From NCBI GenBank assembly GCA_947507155.1, contig CANNOC010000010.1, positions 20,857 through 84,856 of the forward strand: DNA of 64,000 bases, written 5' to 3'. The position numbers and the translations under genes are program-made. Under the pieces are notes generated by a model that worked only from the letters and a program-made list of their open reading frames with translations, did no database searches and had not been told where the DNA came from. The stretch's first letter is position 1, and the number at the start of each line of letters is the position of its first letter. This DNA comes from an uncultured Collinsella sp. (GTDB taxonomy: Bacteria; Actinomycetota; Coriobacteriia; Coriobacteriales; Coriobacteriaceae). Positions 55,586-64,000 of the stretch are shown piece by piece.

Positions 55586-56497
55586 ATGTCCCACAACACC
55601 CTGCCGACCGTTGCCGAGCTTTCGGGCGAGATGCGCGAGCGTCTTGCCAAGGTCAAGTATGTCTTTACCGATCTGGACGCCACGATGCTCGCCCCCGGCT
55701 CGTGCGTGCTGCGCGATAACGACGGCAATCCCTCGACCAAGCTCGTCGAGGCGGTTGTCGCGCTCGCTCGTGCCGGCATCCAGGTGGTCCCCACCTCGGG
55801 TCGCAATCGCACCATGATCCATGAGGACGCCCGCGTGCTCGGCCTCAACTCCTACATCGGCGAGATGGGCGGCCTGGTCATGTACGACCTCAAGGCCAAC
55901 GACTGGGAGTACCTGACGGGCGACATGCCCTACGACCCCGCCTGCGGTCTCACGCCGCACCAGGTGATCGAGCAGACTGGCGTGTGCGAGAAGATCCTTG
56001 CCCGCTGGCCGCACAAGATCGAATACCACAACGACATGTCGACCGGCTACAAGTACCGTGAGGTCACCGTCGGCATGCGCGGCGATGTGCCCGACGATGA
56101 GGTCCAGGCCATCCTGGACGAGGCCGGCTGCGGTCTGGTCTGGGCTTGCAACGGCCATCTGACTCACCTGTCCAAGCCGACGACGCTCGAGCTTAATCGC
56201 GTCGAGGACGGCCGCGCCTTCAACATCAATCCGGCGGGTCTCAACAAAGGCGTTGCCATTGCGCGCTTCTGCGAGCACCTGGGGATCGAGCGCGAGGAGA
56301 CGCTTGCGCTCGGCGACTCCGAGTCCGACTTCTACATGGCCGACCATGTTGGCATGTTCTGCCTGGTCGAGAACGGTCTGACGAGCGCCGGTGCCCCGGA
56401 GTTCTTGGATGCCTGCGACAATGCCTATATTACGCGCGGCAAGATTGTCGACGGTTGGGTGGCAACGGCCGAGCTGTTGGTCGCGGCCCGTTCGTAG
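55586..56497 (+). CDS. HAD superfamily (Cof-type) hydrolase
   Basis: KYVFTDLDATMLAPG motif I, VPTSGRNRTM motif II, LALGDSESDFYMADHVGMFCLVENG motif IV. Confidence 0.88.
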   Translation: MSHNTLPTVAELSGEMRERLAKVKYVFTDLDATMLAPGSCVLRDNDGNPSTKLVEAVVALARAGIQVVPTSGRNRTMIHEDARVLGLNSYIGEMGGLVMYDLKANDWEYLTGDMPYDPACGLTPHQVIEQTGVCEKILARWPHKIEYHNDMSTGYKYREVTVGMRGDVPDDEVQAILDEAGCGLVWACNGHLTHLSKPTTLELNRVEDGRAFNINPAGLNKGVAIARFCEHLGIEREETLALGDSESDFYMADHVGMFCLVENGLTSAGAPEFLDACDNAYITRGKIVDGWVATAELLVAARS

Positions 56498-56548
56498 CGC
56501 GACGCATCACGCATGGTCGCATTTTTCGAGAGAGAATCTGGTGAGGTA

Positions 56549-57433
56549 ATGTCCGATATCGATAATCTGGCCGGGGACACGCGTCCGATCGGCGTGTTCG
56601 ACTCGGGCCTGGGCGGCTTAACGGTCGCGCGCGCGATTGCAACGGCGCTTCCGCACGAGTCCGTCTACTATTTCGGTGACACTAAGCGCTGCCCTTATGG
56701 CACCCGCACCGAGGACGAGGTTCGCTCGTTTGCGCTGCAGGCGGGCCGCTGGCTATCGAGGCACGACGTTAAGATCATGGTCATCGCCTGTAACACGGCG
56801 ACCGCCGCGGCCTTGCGTCTGGCTCAGCAAGTGCTTGACGTTCCCGTGATCGGCGTGATCGCTCCGGGCGCACGTGCTGCCATCAACAGCACGCGTACGC
56901 GTCGCGTCGGCGTGCTGGCCACCAACCTCACCATTCGCTCGGGTGCCTACACGCGCGCCATTCAGGACTTGGATGCTGGTGTCGATGTGTATGGCTGCCC
57001 GGCCTCGAGCTTTGTCGAGGTCGTCGAGCACGAGCTCGCCTCGGGCGCGCACCTGCAGGAGCAGTGGCTCGAGAACGAGGATATTTTTGATACGCCAGCC
57101 GTTCGCGCGCTGGTCGGCGCCACAGTCGAGCCGCTGCACGATCGCGGCATCGATACCGTGGTGCTCGGCTGTACGCACTTCCCGCTGCTGGTGGGTCCCA
57201 TCCGCCATGCGCTGGGACCCGGGGTGCGCGTGGTGAGCTCCGCCGAGGAGACCACCCGCGAGCTGACCGATATCCTCACGCGCCGTGAGCAGCTGGCGGG
57301 CGATACCGCCGAGCCACAGCATCGCTTTGCCACCACGTCTGACAACATTGCCGAGTTTGCGGTGGCGGGTAGCTTTATCTTTGGCCAGCCGCTCAAAAGC
57401 ATCGAGCACGTCGATATCGACGAACTCGGTTAG
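56549..57433 (+). CDS. murI: Glutamate racemase
   Basis: IGVFDSGLGGLTVARAI, YFGDTKRCPYGTR, MVIACNTATAAAL, VLGCTHFPLL. Confidence 0.96.
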   Translation: MSDIDNLAGDTRPIGVFDSGLGGLTVARAIATALPHESVYYFGDTKRCPYGTRTEDEVRSFALQAGRWLSRHDVKIMVIACNTATAAALRLAQQVLDVPVIGVIAPGARAAINSTRTRRVGVLATNLTIRSGAYTRAIQDLDAGVDVYGCPASSFVEVVEHELASGAHLQEQWLENEDIFDTPAVRALVGATVEPLHDRGIDTVVLGCTHFPLLVGPIRHALGPGVRVVSSAEETTRELTDILTRREQLAGDTAEPQHRFATTSDNIAEFAVAGSFIFGQPLKSIEHVDIDELG

Positions 57434-57486
57434 GCTCGCAATGTCGCCGGAGTCTTCGCCACATCTTTTGCCGAAAGGATAGTTCC

Positions 57487-58212
57487 ATGGAATACATGCA
57501 GGTCAACCGCGCCAACGGCCGCGCCGCCAACGAGCTGCGCCCCGTTAAGCTCACCCGCGGCGTCATGAAGCACGCCCACGGCTCGTGCCTGGCCGAGTTC
57601 GGCGACACGCGCGTACTGTGCGCCGCCACCATCGAGGAGGGTGTGCCGGGTTGGCGCAAGGGCGCCAAGGCCGGCTGGGTAACGGCGGAATATGCGTTGC
57701 TGCCGGCCTCGACCGGTAAACGCTGCAAGCGCGAGCATGCCAACCGCAAGGGCCGCTCCATGGAGATCGAGCGGCTTATCGGCCGCAGCCTGCGTACCGT
57801 CGTCAACATGAAGGCGCTCGGCGAGTACACCGTTACCGTCGACTGCGATGTGATCCAGGCCGATGGCGGCACGCGTACGGCGAGCATTACCGGTGCCTGG
57901 TTGGCGCTGCACGACGCCCTTGCCATGTGGGTCGAGGCGGGAAAACTCGAGCGCATCCCGCTCACGGGCCAGGTTGCCGCCATTTCCATGGGCGTCGTCG
58001 ACGGCAACACCCTGCTCGACTTGGATTATTCCGAGGACAGCCACGCCGAGGTCGACATGAACCTCGTCGCTACCGATTCCGGTGAGATGATCGAACTTCA
58101 GGGTACCGGCGAGCAGGCGCCCTTCGACCGTAAGCGTCTCAACGCCCTACTCGACCTGGGCGACAAGGGTATTGCCGAGCTCATCGAGCTTCAGCACCAA
58201 GCCCTCGCCTAA
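57487..58212 (+). CDS. rph: Ribonuclease PH
   Basis: AHGSCLAEFGDTRVLCAATIEEGVPGWRKG, GWVTAEYALLPAST, EIERLIGRSLRTVV, DCDVIQADGGTRTASITGA. Confidence 0.96.
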   Translation: MEYMQVNRANGRAANELRPVKLTRGVMKHAHGSCLAEFGDTRVLCAATIEEGVPGWRKGAKAGWVTAEYALLPASTGKRCKREHANRKGRSMEIERLIGRSLRTVVNMKALGEYTVTVDCDVIQADGGTRTASITGAWLALHDALAMWVEAGKLERIPLTGQVAAISMGVVDGNTLLDLDYSEDSHAEVDMNLVATDSGEMIELQGTGEQAPFDRKRLNALLDLGDKGIAELIELQHQALA

Positions 58213-58216
58213 CCTA

Positions 58217-58263
58217 CCAAAAAGGGACAGGTTTATTTTGGCAGGTTTTATCTGGGAAAACGT
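58217..58263 (+). repeat. Dispersed repeat R1 copy
   Basis: ccaaaaagggacaggtttattttggcaggttttatctgggaaaacgt. Confidence 0.8.
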
Positions 58264-58358
58264 CGAAGTATAAGACTGCCGTTGATTGAGACGGGAGAGA
58301 GGCCGAAGTCCTCGTCGTCCTCAACTCGGCATTGCTATAGAGACAAAGGAGACCAGCT

Positions 58359-59000
58359 ATGGCACTTGAGAAGATTGACATCGACACCCTCGACCCGGCG
58401 GCGACCATCGTCGTGGCAACCGGCAACGCCCATAAGCTCACCGAGATCGAGGCCATTTTGGGCAAGGTCATGCCCGAGGTGCGCTTTGTGGCGCTCGGCC
58501 AGCTGGGCGATTTTGAGGACCCCGAGGAAAACGGCACGACGTTTTTGGAGAACGCCATCATCAAGGCGCAGGCTGCGGTCGAGGAGACGGGCCTTATGGC
58601 CATCGCCGACGACTCCGGCTTGGTCGTCGATGCGTTGGACGGCGAGCCGGGCGTGTATAGCGCGCGCTATGCGGGCGTGCATGGCGACGATGCCGCCAAC
58701 AACGCCAAGCTTCTCGTTAACCTGGAAGGCGTGGCAGACGAGGACCGTACCGCGCGCTTTATGAGCGTCGTCGCGCTTATCGATACGGACGGCCTGGTCA
58801 CCTATGGCGAGGGCGCCTGCGAAGGCGTTATCGCGCACGAGGGCCGCGGCGAACACGGTTTTGGCTACGACCCGCTGTTCCTGCCGGTCGATACGCCGGG
58901 CAAGACCATGGCCGAGCTCACGGCGGACGAGAAGAACGCCATCAGCCATCGTTTCCATGCGCTCGAGCATCTGTCCGCCAAGCTGACGGGCGAGGAGTAG
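58359..59000 (+). CDS. rdgB: XTP/dITP diphosphatase
   Basis: IVVATGNAHKLTEIEAIL, ENAIIKAQAA, IADDSGLVVDALDGEPGVYSARYAG, GFGYDPLFLP. Confidence 0.95.
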   Translation: MALEKIDIDTLDPAATIVVATGNAHKLTEIEAILGKVMPEVRFVALGQLGDFEDPEENGTTFLENAIIKAQAAVEETGLMAIADDSGLVVDALDGEPGVYSARYAGVHGDDAANNAKLLVNLEGVADEDRTARFMSVVALIDTDGLVTYGEGACEGVIAHEGRGEHGFGYDPLFLPVDTPGKTMAELTADEKNAISHRFHALEHLSAKLTGEE

Positions 59001-59003
59001 ACC

Positions 59004-59450
59004 GTGCGTGCGGTGGTGCAGCGCGTGCTCAACGCCGGCGTGACAGTCGACGGCGAGTGCGTGGGCCGCATTGGACGCGGCTACCTGGTGTTGCTGGGCG
59101 TGGGCCACGGCGACACGCGCGCCGAGGCTGACAAGCTGTGGAGCAAGCTGCGCGGACTGCGCATCAACGAGGACGAGAACGGCAAGACCAACTTGGCGCT
59201 GGCCGATGTCGACGGCGAGGTACTCGTGGTGTCGCAGTTCACGCTGTTTGCCGATTGCCGCCACGGCCGCCGTCCGTCGTTTACGGACGCCGGCGCGCCC
59301 GATGTCGCTAACGAACTTTACGAGTACTTTTTGACACTCGTCGCTCAGGACGTTGAGCATGTGGCGCACGGTATCTTTGGCGCCGATATGAAGGTCGACC
59401 TGGTCAACGACGGTCCGTTCACCATCGTCCTGGACACAGACAATCTGTAA
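59004..59450 (+). CDS. dtd: D-aminoacyl-tRNA deacylase
   Basis: MRAVVQRVLNAGVTVDGECVGRIGRGYLVLLGV, VSQFTLFADCRHGRRPSF, NDGPFTIVLDT. Confidence 0.95.
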   Translation: MRAVVQRVLNAGVTVDGECVGRIGRGYLVLLGVGHGDTRAEADKLWSKLRGLRINEDENGKTNLALADVDGEVLVVSQFTLFADCRHGRRPSFTDAGAPDVANELYEYFLTLVAQDVEHVAHGIFGADMKVDLVNDGPFTIVLDTDNL

Positions 59451-59482
59451 GTAGTCAATTTGGGACCGGGCTTTTTTAGCTG
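59451..59482 (+). repeat. Dispersed repeat R2 copy
   Basis: gtagtcaatttgggaccgggcttttttagctg, directly after the dtd stop codon. Confidence 0.7.
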
Positions 59483-59580
59483 CTTGCGTATGGCTGCAGC
59501 AGGGTGCTATAGTATTAGAGTTTTGTCTATCTTAGGGGTATTATCCCCTTTTTGAATTGCACCCTCTGGAGGCCCTATTC

Positions 59581-59877
59581 ATGGAAGAGATGGAAGTCAA
59601 TCACGTCGACGACATCCACGAGAAGCTGACCGATATGGTGGGCGATCGCGTCAAGGTTAAGGCCAACATGGGCCGTACCCGCGTCATCGAGCGCATGGGC
59701 ACCATCAAGAGCGTCCACCCCGCTGTCTTTATCGTTGAGGTTGACGAGCGTCGCGGCCGCAAATCGCGTCAGTCCTACCAGTACATCGATGTCCTTACCG
59801 GCCAGGTCGAACTGTTCGACCCCGAGAGCGGCGAACATATCTTTACCCCGCTCGGCAACCAGCTCGAGGAGCACTAA
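59581..59877 (+). CDS. veg: Veg family protein
   Basis: DDIHEKLTDMVGDRVKVKANMGRTRVIERMGTIKSVHPAVFIVEVDERRGRKSRQSYQYIDVLTGQVEL. Confidence 0.8.
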   Translation: MEEMEVNHVDDIHEKLTDMVGDRVKVKANMGRTRVIERMGTIKSVHPAVFIVEVDERRGRKSRQSYQYIDVLTGQVELFDPESGEHIFTPLGNQLEEH

Positions 59878-59879
59878 CG

Positions 59880-60776
59880 GTGACCGATCGGTCCCTCATC
59901 CTTACCGCGCCGGCAAAGATTAACCTCTATCTGGGGGTTCATACCGAGCGCGACGCCCGCGGCTATCACAGGGTCGATTCCCTGATGGCAGCCGTCGGTC
60001 TAGCCGATACCGTGACGGTCACGCCGGCGCAGGCGTTGACCGTCCAGACGGTTCCGGCATCCGATTTTCCCATGCAAAAAAATACGGCCTATCGGGCGGC
60101 AATCGCTATGGCCGAGCGTTACGGTCGCGATGCCAACGTGTGCGTGACGATCGAAAAGCGTATCCCGCTGTGCGCCGGCCTGGGAGGCCCCTCGACGGAT
60201 GCCGCTGCGGTCATCGTTGCCTTGGCCGAGCTGTGGGGTATCGACCGCGCCGACCCCGCGCTCGATGACATCGCTCGCGGTATCGGCGCCGACGTGCCGT
60301 TCTTTTTGCACACGAGTCCCGCATTCTACGTCGGCGGGGGAGATGTGCTGGCCACTGAGTATCCTGTGCTTCCGGCGATACCTGTCGTATTGGTCAAACC
60401 GCACGAGACGAGCGTTTCAACGGTTGAAGCGTATCGACGATTTGATGAGAGCCCGGTGCCCGCGGAAAAACCCGATGCGATTGCTTCTGTCTTACGCGCC
60501 GGCGATGCCGAGGCGGCATATGCGCTCGTTCATAACAATCTGGGCGTCATATCCGCGCAGATGGAGCCGCGGATCCAGGCAGTTCTCGACTGGCTGCGCG
60601 CACAGGAGGGAACCGTTGCCGTGGACGTGTGCGGTTCGGGTGCTTGCTCGTTTGCCATTTGCGATACCGTCGCTGCAGCAGCCCATCTTGCGGGAGCTGC
60701 CCAGCAAAATGGCTGGTGGGCCTGCGCGACTGAGCTTATTCCCAACACGGTTCAAATCGACGCGCCAAAGAAATAA
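59880..60776 (+). CDS. ispE: 4-(cytidine 5'-diphospho)-2-C-methyl-D-erythritol kinase
   Basis: LTAPAKINLYLGVHTERDARGYHRVDSLM, KRIPLCAGLGGPSTDAAAV, GADVPFFL. Confidence 0.93.
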   Translation: MTDRSLILTAPAKINLYLGVHTERDARGYHRVDSLMAAVGLADTVTVTPAQALTVQTVPASDFPMQKNTAYRAAIAMAERYGRDANVCVTIEKRIPLCAGLGGPSTDAAAVIVALAELWGIDRADPALDDIARGIGADVPFFLHTSPAFYVGGGDVLATEYPVLPAIPVVLVKPHETSVSTVEAYRRFDESPVPAEKPDAIASVLRAGDAEAAYALVHNNLGVISAQMEPRIQAVLDWLRAQEGTVAVDVCGSGACSFAICDTVAAAAHLAGAAQQNGWWACATELIPNTVQIDAPKK

Positions 60777-60825
60777 AAATTTCTCTAGCACGCGACGAAA
60801 ATCTTTGTTACTATAGTCGAGCTAA

Positions 60826-60899
60826 CGGGTTGTGGCTCAGTTTGGTAGAGCACTGCGTTCGGGACGCAGGGGTCGCTGGTTCAAATCCAGTCAACCCGA
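60826..60899 (+). tRNA. tRNA-Pro (anticodon CGG), CCA encoded at 60900-60902
   Basis: cgggttgtggctcagtttggtagagcactgcgttcgggacgcaggggtcgctggttcaaatccagtcaacccga; stem ctgcg/cgcag with loop ttcggga. Confidence 0.96.
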
Positions 60900-60912
60900 C
60901 CAGAGCATGAGA

Positions 60913-60942
60913 AGGGACCGCTTCTTGCGGTCCCTTTTTTTA
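60913..60942 (+). terminator. Terminator after tRNA-Pro
   Basis: agggaccgcttcttgcggtcccttttttt. Confidence 0.9.
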
Positions 60943-61014
60943 GCTATTGTTGTGATACCGCGGCACCCGCGGTATACTCATTCGAGCTTGTCTCGCTGTA
61001 TTGTGGAGGTCTAC

Positions 61015-61290
61015 ATGTTTGGACTGAGGGCTCCTGAGCTCATCATTATTCTCGTCGTTGTCTTGATCATCTTCGGGCCTAAGAACCTGCCGAAGCTCGG
61101 CAAGTCTCTCGGCTCTACCGTCAAGAATATCCGCGAGGGTATGGAGGGCGACGATAAGGGCGAAACCAAGCAGGCCGAGGACGTTGTGGTCGAGGAGTCC
61201 AAGGAGGACAAGGAGATCGCAGAGCTCGAGGCCAAGCTCGCTGCTGCCAAGAAAAAGCAGGCAGAGGACAGCGACGCGGACGCAGAGTAG
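61015..61290 (+). CDS. tatA: Sec-independent protein translocase TatA/E
   Basis: [42 protein letters not shown]. Confidence 0.93.
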   Translation: MFGLRAPELIIILVVVLIIFGPKNLPKLGKSLGSTVKNIREGMEGDDKGETKQAEDVVVEESKEDKEIAELEAKLAAAKKKQAEDSDADAE

Positions 61291-61316
61291 TCCCATCCCT
61301 TTGGGGTGAGCACCTG

Positions 61317-61348
61317 ACCGGCTTGCCCGCAGGCTAGCCGGTCTTTTT
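61317..61348 (+). terminator. Terminator after tatA
   Basis: gaccggcttgcccgcaggctagccggtcttttt. Confidence 0.85.
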
Positions 61349-61396
61349 CGTTTTGTTGACAGTTGATCGTTACATCATAGTTGGGGAGATATCCGT

Positions 61397-61867
61397 ATGG
61401 ACGCAAGCCAGATCGTACTGACCGCTGAGGGCCGCCAGAAGCTCGTCGAGGAGCTCGCTTGGCGTGAGGGCGATTACGCCAAGGAGATCGTCGAGGACAT
61501 CAAGGAAGCCCGCGCGTTCGGCGACCTTTCGGAGAACTCCGAGTACGATGCCGCCAAGGACAAGCAGGCCCAGAATGCTGCTCGCATTGCCGAGATTCAG
61601 GCCATCCTCGCCAACGCTCAGGTTGCTGCCACCACGGGCGATCTGACCGTCTCCATCGGTTCCACCGTTTCTCTGATCGATCCCAACGGTGAGGTCATGG
61701 AAGTCACGCTCGTCGGTACCACCGAGACCAACTCGCTCGAGCACAAGATCTCTAACGAGTCTCCGGTCGGTCACGCCATCATCGGTCACGGCGAGGGCGA
61801 CTCCGTTGAGGTCGTTACGCCTTCTGGCAAGACCCGCGTCTACACCATCGCCAAGATCGCACGCTAG
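61397..61867 (+). CDS. greA: Transcription elongation factor GreA
   Basis: LTAEGRQKLVEELAW, FGDLSENSEYDAAKDKQAQNAARIAEIQAIL, VGTTETNSLEHKISNESPVGHAIIGHGEGDSVEV. Confidence 0.95.
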   Translation: MDASQIVLTAEGRQKLVEELAWREGDYAKEIVEDIKEARAFGDLSENSEYDAAKDKQAQNAARIAEIQAILANAQVAATTGDLTVSIGSTVSLIDPNGEVMEVTLVGTTETNSLEHKISNESPVGHAIIGHGEGDSVEVVTPSGKTRVYTIAKIAR

Positions 61868-61946
61868 ACCACGGTCCCGCGTAAAGGTATGTTTTCGCTC
61901 CCTGGGACCGAATCCTGGGGAGCGTTTTAGTTTGAGGAGCTAACTT

Positions 61947-63911
61947 ATGGCAGAGAACCAGAACGTCGCCGATCAGGCCTCGACGCTCAACGACGAGCGC
62001 GCCACGCGTCTGGCAAAGCGCGCCGCCCTGTTCGAGGCGGGCCAGAACCCCTATCCCGAGCACTCCGAGATCGAGGACTATGTCGTCGACATTGAGGCCA
62101 AATATGCCGATCTTGCCGATGGCGAGGATACTGAGGACGTCGTGAAGATCGGCGGCCGCGTGGTCGCCAAGCGTGGCCAGGGCAAGATCATGTTTATCGT
62201 CGTGCGCGACGCTACCGCCGAGATTCAGCTGTTCTGCCGCATCAACGACATGGACGAGGCAGCTTGGAATACGCTCAAGGCTCTCGACCTTGGTGACATC
62301 CTGGGCGTGACCGGCGTGGTTGTTCGCACCAAGCGCGGCCAGCTCTCCGTTGCCCCCAAGAGCGCGACCCTGCTCTCCAAGGCCGTTCGTCCGTTGCCCG
62401 AGAAGTTCCACGGTCTTTCCGATAAGGAGACCCGTTATCGTCAACGCTATGTCGACCTGATTGCCAACGACGATGTTCGCGAGACCTTCCGCAAGCGCTC
62501 GCAGATTCTCTCCACCTTCCGCCGCTTCATGGAATCTGACGGCTACATGGAGGTCGAGACCCCCATCCTGCAGACCATTCAGGGCGGCGCTACGGCCAAG
62601 CCGTTCATTACGCACTTCAACGCGCTCGATCAGGAGTGCTACCTGCGCATTGCTACCGAGCTGCACCTCAAGCGCTGCATCGTCGGTGGCTTTGAGCGCG
62701 TCTTCGAGATCGGCCGCATCTTCCGCAACGAGGGTATGGACCTCACCCACAACCCCGAGTTCACCACGATGGAGGCCTATCGTGCCTTCTCCGATCTCGA
62801 GGGCATGAAGGCACTCGCCCAGGGCGTCATCAAGGCTGCCAACAAGGCCATCGGCAACCCCGAGGTCATTGAGTACCAGGGTCAGACCATCGATCTTTCC
62901 GGTGAGTGGGCAAGCCGTCCCATGACCGACATCGTCTCGGACGTGCTCGGCAAGCAGGTCACCATCGACACGCCGGTCGAGGAGCTTGCCGCCGCCGCAC
63001 GCGAGAAGGGTCTGGAGATTAAGCCCGAGTGGACTGCTGGCAAGATCATCGCCGAGATTTACGATGAGCTGGGCGAGGACACCATCGTCAACCCGACCTT
63101 CGTATGCGATTACCCCATCGAGGTCAGCCCGCTTGCCAAGCGTTTTGAGGACGATCCGCGCCTGACGCACCGCTTTGAGCTGGTCATCGCCGGCCACGAG
63201 TACGCCAACGCATTCTCCGAGCTCAACGACCCGGTCGACCAGGCCGAGCGCTTTGCTGCCCAGATGGCTGAGAAGGCCGGCGGCGATGACGAGGCTATGG
63301 AGTACGATGAGGACTACGTGCGCGCCCTCGAGTACGGTATGCCTCCCGCGGGCGGCATCGGCATCGGTATCGATCGCGTGGTCATGCTGCTCACCAACCA
63401 GGCTTCCATTCGCGACGTCCTGCTGTTCCCGCACATGAAGCCCGAAAAGGGTTTCCAGTCCGGTGCCGCCGCTGCCAAGGCTGCCGAGGCCGGCAACGCC
63501 GCAAGCCCGTTCGTCAAGCCGCTCAAGCCCACGCTCGATTACTCCAAGATCGCCGTTGAGCCGCTGTTCGAGGAATTCGTCGACTTTGATACCTTCTCCA
63601 AGAGCGATTTCCGCGCTGTGAAGGTCAAGGCATGCGAGGCCGTCAAGAAGTCCAAGAAGCTGCTGAACTTTACGCTCGACGACGGCACCGGCACCGACCG
63701 CACCATCCTCTCCGGCATCCATGGCTACTATGAGCCCGAGGACCTGGTCGGCAAGACCTTGCTCGCCATCACCAATCTGCCTCCGCGCAAGATGATGGGT
63801 ATCCCCAGCTGCGGTATGCTGATCAGCGCCATCCACGAGGAGGAGGGCGAGGAGCGCCTCAACCTGATCCAGCTCGACGCCTCCATCCCCGCCGGCGCAA
63901 AGATGTACTAA
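61947..63911 (+). CDS. lysS: Lysine-tRNA ligase with C-terminal EMAP/MetG-type tRNA-binding domain
   Basis: Class II LysRS motifs (RYRQRYVDLIANDDVRETF, FEIGRIFRNEGMDLTHNPEFTTMEAY, GMPPAGGIGIGIDRVVMLLTNQASIRDVLLFPHMKPE) followed by DFRAVKVKACEAVKKSKKLLNFTLDDGTGTDRTILSGIHGYYEPEDLVGKTLLAITNLPPRKMMGIPSCGMLISA. Confidence 0.94.
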   Translation: MAENQNVADQASTLNDERATRLAKRAALFEAGQNPYPEHSEIEDYVVDIEAKYADLADGEDTEDVVKIGGRVVAKRGQGKIMFIVVRDATAEIQLFCRINDMDEAAWNTLKALDLGDILGVTGVVVRTKRGQLSVAPKSATLLSKAVRPLPEKFHGLSDKETRYRQRYVDLIANDDVRETFRKRSQILSTFRRFMESDGYMEVETPILQTIQGGATAKPFITHFNALDQECYLRIATELHLKRCIVGGFERVFEIGRIFRNEGMDLTHNPEFTTMEAYRAFSDLEGMKALAQGVIKAANKAIGNPEVIEYQGQTIDLSGEWASRPMTDIVSDVLGKQVTIDTPVEELAAAAREKGLEIKPEWTAGKIIAEIYDELGEDTIVNPTFVCDYPIEVSPLAKRFEDDPRLTHRFELVIAGHEYANAFSELNDPVDQAERFAAQMAEKAGGDDEAMEYDEDYVRALEYGMPPAGGIGIGIDRVVMLLTNQASIRDVLLFPHMKPEKGFQSGAAAAKAAEAGNAASPFVKPLKPTLDYSKIAVEPLFEEFVDFDTFSKSDFRAVKVKACEAVKKSKKLLNFTLDDGTGTDRTILSGIHGYYEPEDLVGKTLLAITNLPPRKMMGIPSCGMLISAIHEEEGEERLNLIQLDASIPAGAKMY

Positions 63912-64000
63912 CTAGTTACGCGGTTTTACCAAACCGCGTAACGGTTCGACGCTGCGCGGGCCGCATTTGGACAATCTGACGTTCAACTTCAAGGGCGCGA

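Noticed and set aside
54062-56347. 761-aa minus-strand ORF
   Set aside because: Antisense to the Mur ligase and HAD genes; no recognisable domains.
61815-63836. 673-aa minus-strand ORF
   Set aside because: Antisense shadow of lysS.

Overview
A 64 kb chromosomal window that reads like a high-GC gut Coriobacteriia, probably Collinsella-like (inference from gene content and codon style, not verified). Most of it is ordinary housekeeping and metabolic sequence: rtcB; a very large CoA-dehydratase activase-type protein; an arylsulfotransferase-like Tat lipoprotein; OPT transporter; coaX; dCMP deaminase; nfu; lgt; yebC; an AmaP/DUF2273/Asp23 cluster; groESL; an FMN riboswitch with ribU and ECF genes; argCJBD; tRNA-Val; asnB; a Mur ligase; murI; rph; rdgB; dtd; veg; ispE; tRNA-Pro; tatA; greA; lysS with a C-terminal tRNA-binding domain. 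Two things stand out. (1) At about 3.0-12.5 kb there is a co-directional accessory block: McrB/McrC preceded by an array of four large uncharacterised paralogous proteins. The array has a two-module architecture (two N-C fusions, then separate C and N genes in swapped order). The two fusion genes carry the same 16-nt palindromic leader motif at exactly the same distance from the start codon. (2) There is an unusual density of intergenic palindromic and dispersed repeat elements: two nested long-arm palindromes flanking groESL, several inverted-repeat elements, and two short dispersed repeat families. No CRISPR array, transposase, integrase or rRNA was seen.
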